From an uncultured Bacteroides sp. (GTDB lineage: Bacteria > Bacteroidota > Bacteroidia > Bacteroidales > Bacteroidaceae): a DNA stretch of 64,000 nt. The translations under genes were made by a program, and so were the position numbers. How positions within the stretch are numbered: the first letter of the stretch is position 1; every line of letters starts with the position of its first letter. The notes beneath the pieces were generated by a model. That model made no database searches and was not told the origin of the DNA. It was given only the letters and a program-made list of their open reading frames with translations. The stretch spans positions 1-64,000 of the forward strand of contig CASGED010000002.1 of assembly GCA_949300425.1 (NCBI GenBank), given 5' to 3'. Of this stretch, positions 63,385 through 64,000 are shown in pieces.

Positions 63385-64000
63385 TTAATACCACCGGATG
63401 TTGCTCTGCGTCTGGCTGCGCTGCTCCCACTTGAGGTCTTGCAGGATACTGGCATTGGCGCGGATGGTGAAGTTGTAGTACTTCCAACGGCCAAAGGGTG
63501 AAAGACTGGCGGACATGCTGAAGCAGTGCAAGTCGCGGGTGATGTTGAAGGTGGTCTGCACAATCTCCTTGGCGTCGAAGTCGTAGCCGGAGTTGAAGCT
63601 GATGGCCCACTTGTTGGATATCTTGATATTACCGTTGATACTCAGATTCTGCGTATAGCGATAGGGGTAACGCATCTTCTTCTTATTGATTTCCTTGGAG
63701 CGGTCTTCGGAGATGCTGAAACCGTAGTTCACGTTGATGGACCAAGGCATCTTGAAGGTCTGGTAGCCGTCCTCGTCCACTTCCGCCTTCTCTTTCTTCT
63801 TTCCGCCTATGCCGGAACTGCCGCTGTCGCCTTCCTCGGAGTTCCCGTCGCCCGAAGCGCCTTCTTTGTCCGCTCCCTCTTCATCCGGGTCTTCTCCTTT
63901 GAAGAAAGCGCGAACCTTGTTCCACGTGTCGTTATTGAAGGTATAACTGAAGGACGAGCTGTAGTTCTGGAAGATACCGAAACGCCCGTAGGACCACTCC
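63385..64000 (-). CDS. LptD-like outer-membrane LPS-assembly protein, C-terminal part
   Basis: The frame is open from the window end to the stop at 63385, giving about 204 residues; the N-terminus lies outside. The sequence shows alternating beta-barrel strands (SINVNYGFSISEDRSKE; TQNLSINGNIKISNKWAISF) and ends SQTQSNIRWY, like Bacteroides LptD-type proteins. A low-complexity, acidic, Gly/Ser/Lys-rich insert (about 63782-63900) sits between strands and is probably a surface loop. It would place LPS in the outer membrane. Confidence 0.72.
   Translation of the reverse strand, partial: EWSYGRFGIFQNYSSSFSYTFNNDTWNKVRAFFKGEDPDEEGADKEGASGDGNSEEGDSGSSGIGGKKKEKAEVDEDGYQTFKMPWSINVNYGFSISEDRSKEINKKKMRYPYRYTQNLSINGNIKISNKWAISFNSGYDFDAKEIVQTTFNITRDLHCFSMSASLSPFGRWKYYNFTIRANASILQDLKWEQRSQTQSNIRWY

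Overview
The window looks like chromosomal DNA of a gut Bacteroidales bacterium, most likely Bacteroides or a close relative. The evidence is a SusC/SusD polysaccharide-utilization locus (PUL), a hybrid two-component regulator, Bacteroides-type promoters (TTTG or TTG, 19-21 bp, then TAnnTTTG) before many genes, and several protein families typical of the order. I cannot name the species from sequence alone. There is no phage, insertion sequence or CRISPR array.

Layout. 0-7.5 kb: tRNA-Phe, then a minus-strand run MATE pump, dinB, sppA, lpxK, punA, thiL. 7.6-10.1 kb: remains of a 2-aminoethylphosphonate pathway, with intact phnW, an eight-unit array of 23-bp palindromic repeats, and an in-frame chimera joining a DUF5690-like transporter to the back half of PhnX. 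10.3-15.8 kb: a putative regulator, an outer-membrane beta-barrel protein with an ECF-type promoter, an orphan antitoxin-like gene and a TPR/coiled-coil/HTH membrane protein. 15.9-27.8 kb: a minus-strand PUL in the order susC, susD, surface glycan-binding protein, GH2, GH95, with a long inverted repeat in each of its three downstream gaps. 28.4-30.0 kb: DUF6249 protein, ECF sigma factor and DUF5056 protein. 30.3-34.0 kb: antitoxin, toxin, GH43 and GH29 fucosidase in one minus-strand run. 34.1-37.1 kb: a steroid 5-alpha-reductase-like protein, an Old Yellow Enzyme and an SDR, resembling the gut bile-acid/steroid A-ring reduction genes. 37.2-45.5 kb: pflB, pflA, a serine-type sulfatase, pfkA, ispH, a MntA-type nucleotidyltransferase and a cytidylate kinase fused to a HEPN (HepT-like) domain. 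45.7-59 kb: housekeeping genes tonB, prenyl synthase, tatD, tRNA-Ser, exbB/exbD, parAB, mltD and relA/spoT. 59-62.9 kb: a hybrid two-component regulator. 63.4 kb to the end: the 3' end of an LptD-like gene.

How the genes fit together. GH95, GH2, GH29, GH43 and the sulfatase suggest use of fucosylated, partly sulfated glycans such as mucin or plant side chains, powered through the SusC transporter by TonB/ExbB/ExbD. The most unusual items are the cytidylate kinase-HEPN fusion with its MNT partner, a recurring class of 22-23-bp-period palindromic arrays (at least three unrelated sequences with the same architecture), a roughly 300-380-bp dispersed repeat present in two inverted copies next to susC and the hybrid regulator, a matched pair of ECF promoters, and the three-gene steroid cluster.
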